A stretch of 5,024 nucleotides of DNA, taken from an uncultured Hungatella sp. Lineage in GTDB: Bacteria; Bacillota; Clostridia; Lachnospirales; Lachnospiraceae. This document shows, one piece after another, positions 4,236 through 5,024 of this stretch (position 1 is its first letter; the number at the start of each line of letters is the position of its first letter). Below the pieces are notes generated by a model. It was not told the origin of the DNA. It was given only the letters and a program-made list of their open reading frames with translations, and ran no database searches. The position numbers and the translations under genes are program-made. The stretch covers positions 1-5,024 of the forward strand of contig CAUEKH010000235.1 of the NCBI GenBank assembly GCA_959018155.1, written 5' to 3'.

Positions 4236-5024
4236 ATGACATTACGGCATTTGAGAATTTTCATGGCGGTTTACCAGGAAATGAGCATCACAAAGGCATC
4301 GAAAAAACTGCACCTGGCCCAGCCCAGTGTGAGTCTCGCGATCAAAGAACTGGAAGATGCCTATCATATCCGGCTTTTTGACAGGATCAACAGGCGGCTG
4401 TTCATGACGGAGAAGGGGGAGGCCTTCTACAGCTATGCCTCCCACATTTTAAGCCTCTTTGACGAGATGGAAAACAGCATGGTTACGCCGGAACTGCCGC
4501 TGGGGATCTCGATCGGTTCCAGCATTACTATCGGAAATTATCTCGTCCCCCAGACAATTGCGAAATTTCACGAGAAAGATCCATGCTGCGAGATCAAAGT
4601 AAAAATCCAGAATTCCAACCAGATTTTGCAGGCAGTACTGAAAAATGAACTGGATCTGGGGCTGATAGAGGATAAGGTCCGCCACGAACAGCTGGAGGCC
4701 GTCCCGTTCATGCAGGATCAGCTTTATTTTGTCTGCGGAAAGAATCATCCGCTGGCAGAGAGAGAACGTGTAACTCTGGAAGAAATCTGCGAATCCCCCT
4801 TATTTATGCGGGAACCTGGCAGCGCCAGCCGGGAGATTACGGACGGCCTTTTAAAGGCCCATCAGCTGAAACCAAAGATTCTGTGGGAGAGCGTCAGCAA
4901 CCAGGCGCTCATCAGGGCCGCTGAGGAGAATCCGGGAATTACTGTGGTTTCTGAAAAGATTGTGGAGATGGAGAGAGGGAGAGGGCGGGAAAACATTGTC
5001 ATACTGCCGTATAAACCGGAGTAT
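4236..5024 (+). CDS. LysR-family transcriptional regulator, 3'-truncated by window
   Basis: The first 263 residues of a LysR-type DNA-binding regulator; the frame is still open at the window end, and the usual length of about 290-300 aa means only about 30 residues are missing. The N-terminal winged helix-turn-helix is typical: MTLRHLRIF start, SITKASKKLHLAQPSVS (17-33) with the recognition helix around AQPSVSLAIKELE, then LFDR (47-50) and MTEKG. The effector domain begins near residue 88 with GISIGSSITIGNYLVP, then NELDLGLIEDK and FVCGKNHPLA, a CysL-like pattern. ATG 4236 is chosen because it gives the canonical N-terminus; GGAGG (4227-4231) lies only 4 nt upstream, a rather short spacing. 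The gene is divergent from the CHR pair, which is its likely target. The inducing ligand is unknown. Confidence 0.9.
   Translation, partial: MTLRHLRIFMAVYQEMSITKASKKLHLAQPSVSLAIKELEDAYHIRLFDRINRRLFMTEKGEAFYSYASHILSLFDEMENSMVTPELPLGISIGSSITIGNYLVPQTIAKFHEKDPCCEIKVKIQNSNQILQAVLKNELDLGLIEDKVRHEQLEAVPFMQDQLYFVCGKNHPLAERERVTLEEICESPLFMREPGSASREITDGLLKAHQLKPKILWESVSNQALIRAAEENPGITVVSEKIVEMERGRGRENIVILPYKPEY

Noticed and set aside
4449..4748. Minus-strand ORFs inside the LysR gene (also 4242-4445)
   Set aside because: The plus strand encodes an unmistakable LysR protein, so these are antisense shadows.

Overview
The window looks like a chromosomal stretch from a low-to-mid GC Firmicute, most likely a gut-type Clostridia/Lachnospiraceae organism. 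This is inferred from strong GGAGG-type ribosome binding sites, sigma-A-like promoters, intrinsic terminators with U-tracts, and the gene families present (GPH sugar symporter, Mef-like exporter, paired short CHR transporters, LysR regulator). The species cannot be named from the sequence alone.

Layout, left to right. (1) 3-1133 (+): 3' part of a GPH-family sugar:cation symporter whose N-terminus lies outside the window. (2) 1161-1209: a near-perfect hairpin terminator between two convergent genes, with T-tracts on both strands. (3) 1247-2473 (-): a complete 408-aa MFS exporter resembling the Mef macrolide-efflux group. (4) 2474-2926: a 450-bp gap that is not empty. On the minus strand it has a strong promoter (TTGTCA-17 bp-TATAAT), a leader of about 415 nt, a 20-codon ORF with a good ribosome binding site and an Arg-Arg-Arg run, a hairpin over the end of that ORF, a weak terminator-like hairpin, and a strong intrinsic terminator 135 nt before the exporter start. 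This has the architecture of ribosome-mediated attenuation of a drug-efflux gene. (5) 2929-4085 (-): two overlapping genes for short CHR-domain (chromate transporter family) proteins, upstream of the exporter on the same strand. (6) 4086-4235: an AT-rich divergent control region with overlapping promoters and two palindromes. (7) 4236-5024 (+): a LysR-type regulator cut off by the window end.

How the parts may work together. The LysR protein probably controls the divergent CHR pair, as is common for LysR genes beside a divergent target. The CHR operon has no visible terminator of its own, and the exporter promoter starts 2 bp after its stop codon, so CHR transcripts should run into the exporter leader and meet the same attenuator. 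The exporter is therefore probably set mainly by read-through of that terminator. The proposed trigger is a ribosome stalled by an antibiotic on the leader ORF, freeing an RNA segment that can pair with the 5' arm of the terminator. The attenuator is the most interesting feature here. Its parts are visible in the sequence, but the inducer and the switch are inference.
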